A stretch of 38,773 bases of DNA, taken from IMG/VR virus record IMGVR_UViG_3300036715_000804, positions 1 through 38,773 of that record. One strand, written 5' to 3'. Shown here piece after piece: positions 38,507 to 38,773 of this stretch; position 1 is the first letter of the stretch, and every line of letters starts with the position of its first letter. The notes under the pieces are model-generated. The model did no database searches, had not been told where the DNA came from, and worked only from the letters and a program-made list of their open reading frames with translations. Origin of the DNA: a virus. The position numbers were made by a program, and so were the translations under genes.

Positions 38507-38586
38507 AAAACGGGTTGCCAGATGGGTTGCCAGGGCCTAAAATCGGTAAAAGCTGGCAACCTGGGGGCTTTCTGGCAACCCGTTTT
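38507..38586. repeat. Iteron cluster A (4 x GGTTGCCAG)
   Basis: Four exact copies of the 9-mer: forward at 38513-38521 and 38525-38533, reverse complement at 38553-38561 and 38572-38580. The outermost pair sits in a perfect 15-bp inverted repeat, 38507-38521 against 38572-38586. The cluster lies just after the last rightward small gene. With the copies at 16-270 across the circle junction it makes one array of 13 within about 390 bp. Likely a binding site for an initiator, a regulator or the packaging machinery. Confidence 0.8.
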
Positions 38587-38634
38587 GTCTTAAATCCTTA
38601 TGCAATAGGTGTGCCATTACAACAGACGTGTGGT

Positions 38635-38773
38635 GGGAATACAACCGACGGTTGCCAGCTTTGCTGTTTTGGTTGCCAGATAAAGGGTGCTGGCAACCTG
38701 GGATGTCAAAGCGTAAGTGCTTGTTTTACATGGCAAAGGGGTGAATCGGGTTGGCAGTGGTTGGCCCGGTGGG
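38635..38773. repeat. Terminal redundancy, right copy
   Basis: This is the second copy of the window start: offset 38,634, exact for 119 bases (to 38753), then about eight mismatches in 20 bases. It also duplicates the first three iterons (38650, 38671 and 38690), which should not be counted twice. Confidence 0.9.

Overview
The window is a complete or near-complete genome of a tailed phage with a podovirus-type virion. The last 139 bases repeat the first 139; 119 are exact and the rest degrade. The non-redundant unit is therefore about 38,634 bp and the map is circular or terminally redundant. Shine-Dalgarno sites are AGGAG-like and the promoters I can see look sigma70-like. No RNA polymerase gene is present, so transcription should rely on the bacterial host. 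The host cannot be named from sequence; a three-helix (PF11351-type) holin and a SleB-type endolysin fit a Gram-negative host. There is no integrase or recognisable repressor, so a lytic lifestyle is inferred.

Layout: positions 38490-38634 joined to 1-911 form the one large non-coding region. It holds 13 copies of a 9-bp iteron (GGTTGCCAG, both strands), a 27-bp inverted repeat around a 102-bp AT-rich spacer, and 18-bp and 15-bp tandem repeats. It is the best candidate for the replication origin or another nucleoprotein site. Two small genes follow (912-1540). The rightward late operon then runs from 1777 to 21555: endolysin, holin, terminase subunits, portal, scaffold, major capsid, small virion proteins, an SGNH-hydrolase virion protein, P22/T7-like tail adaptor and nozzle, a GNAT-like protein, internal/ejection proteins, a coiled-coil membrane protein and a tail fibre. 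A large inverted repeat at 21606-21691 separates it from the leftward operon.

The leftward operon starts near 35,430 and runs down to 21708. It encodes small early proteins, a 30-repeat pentapeptide protein, a zinc ribbon, a putative ssDNA-binding protein, DNA ligase, family A DNA polymerase, a Cas4/RecB-like nuclease, a VRR-NUC nuclease and an SNF2 helicase. After an intrinsic terminator comes a tightly coupled four-gene cassette. Its members are a TET-associated-type glycosyltransferase, a 5-hmdU DNA kinase / thymine pyrophosphorylase family protein, a thymidylate synthase homologue and an HD 5'-nucleotidase. A DUF3310 nucleotide-kinase-like gene follows with its own promoter. The rightward primase-helicase (35624-37651) and three small genes complete the circle.

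The most interesting system is this cassette. It reads as a pathway that makes 5-hydroxymethyl-dUMP, incorporates it, and then phosphorylates or glycosylates it in DNA, giving a hypermodified thymine that would resist host nucleases. The combination is known in principle from hypermodified-thymidine phages. This compact arrangement, with a glycosyltransferase but no visible radical SAM or PLP enzymes, predicts a modification whose chemistry is not evident.
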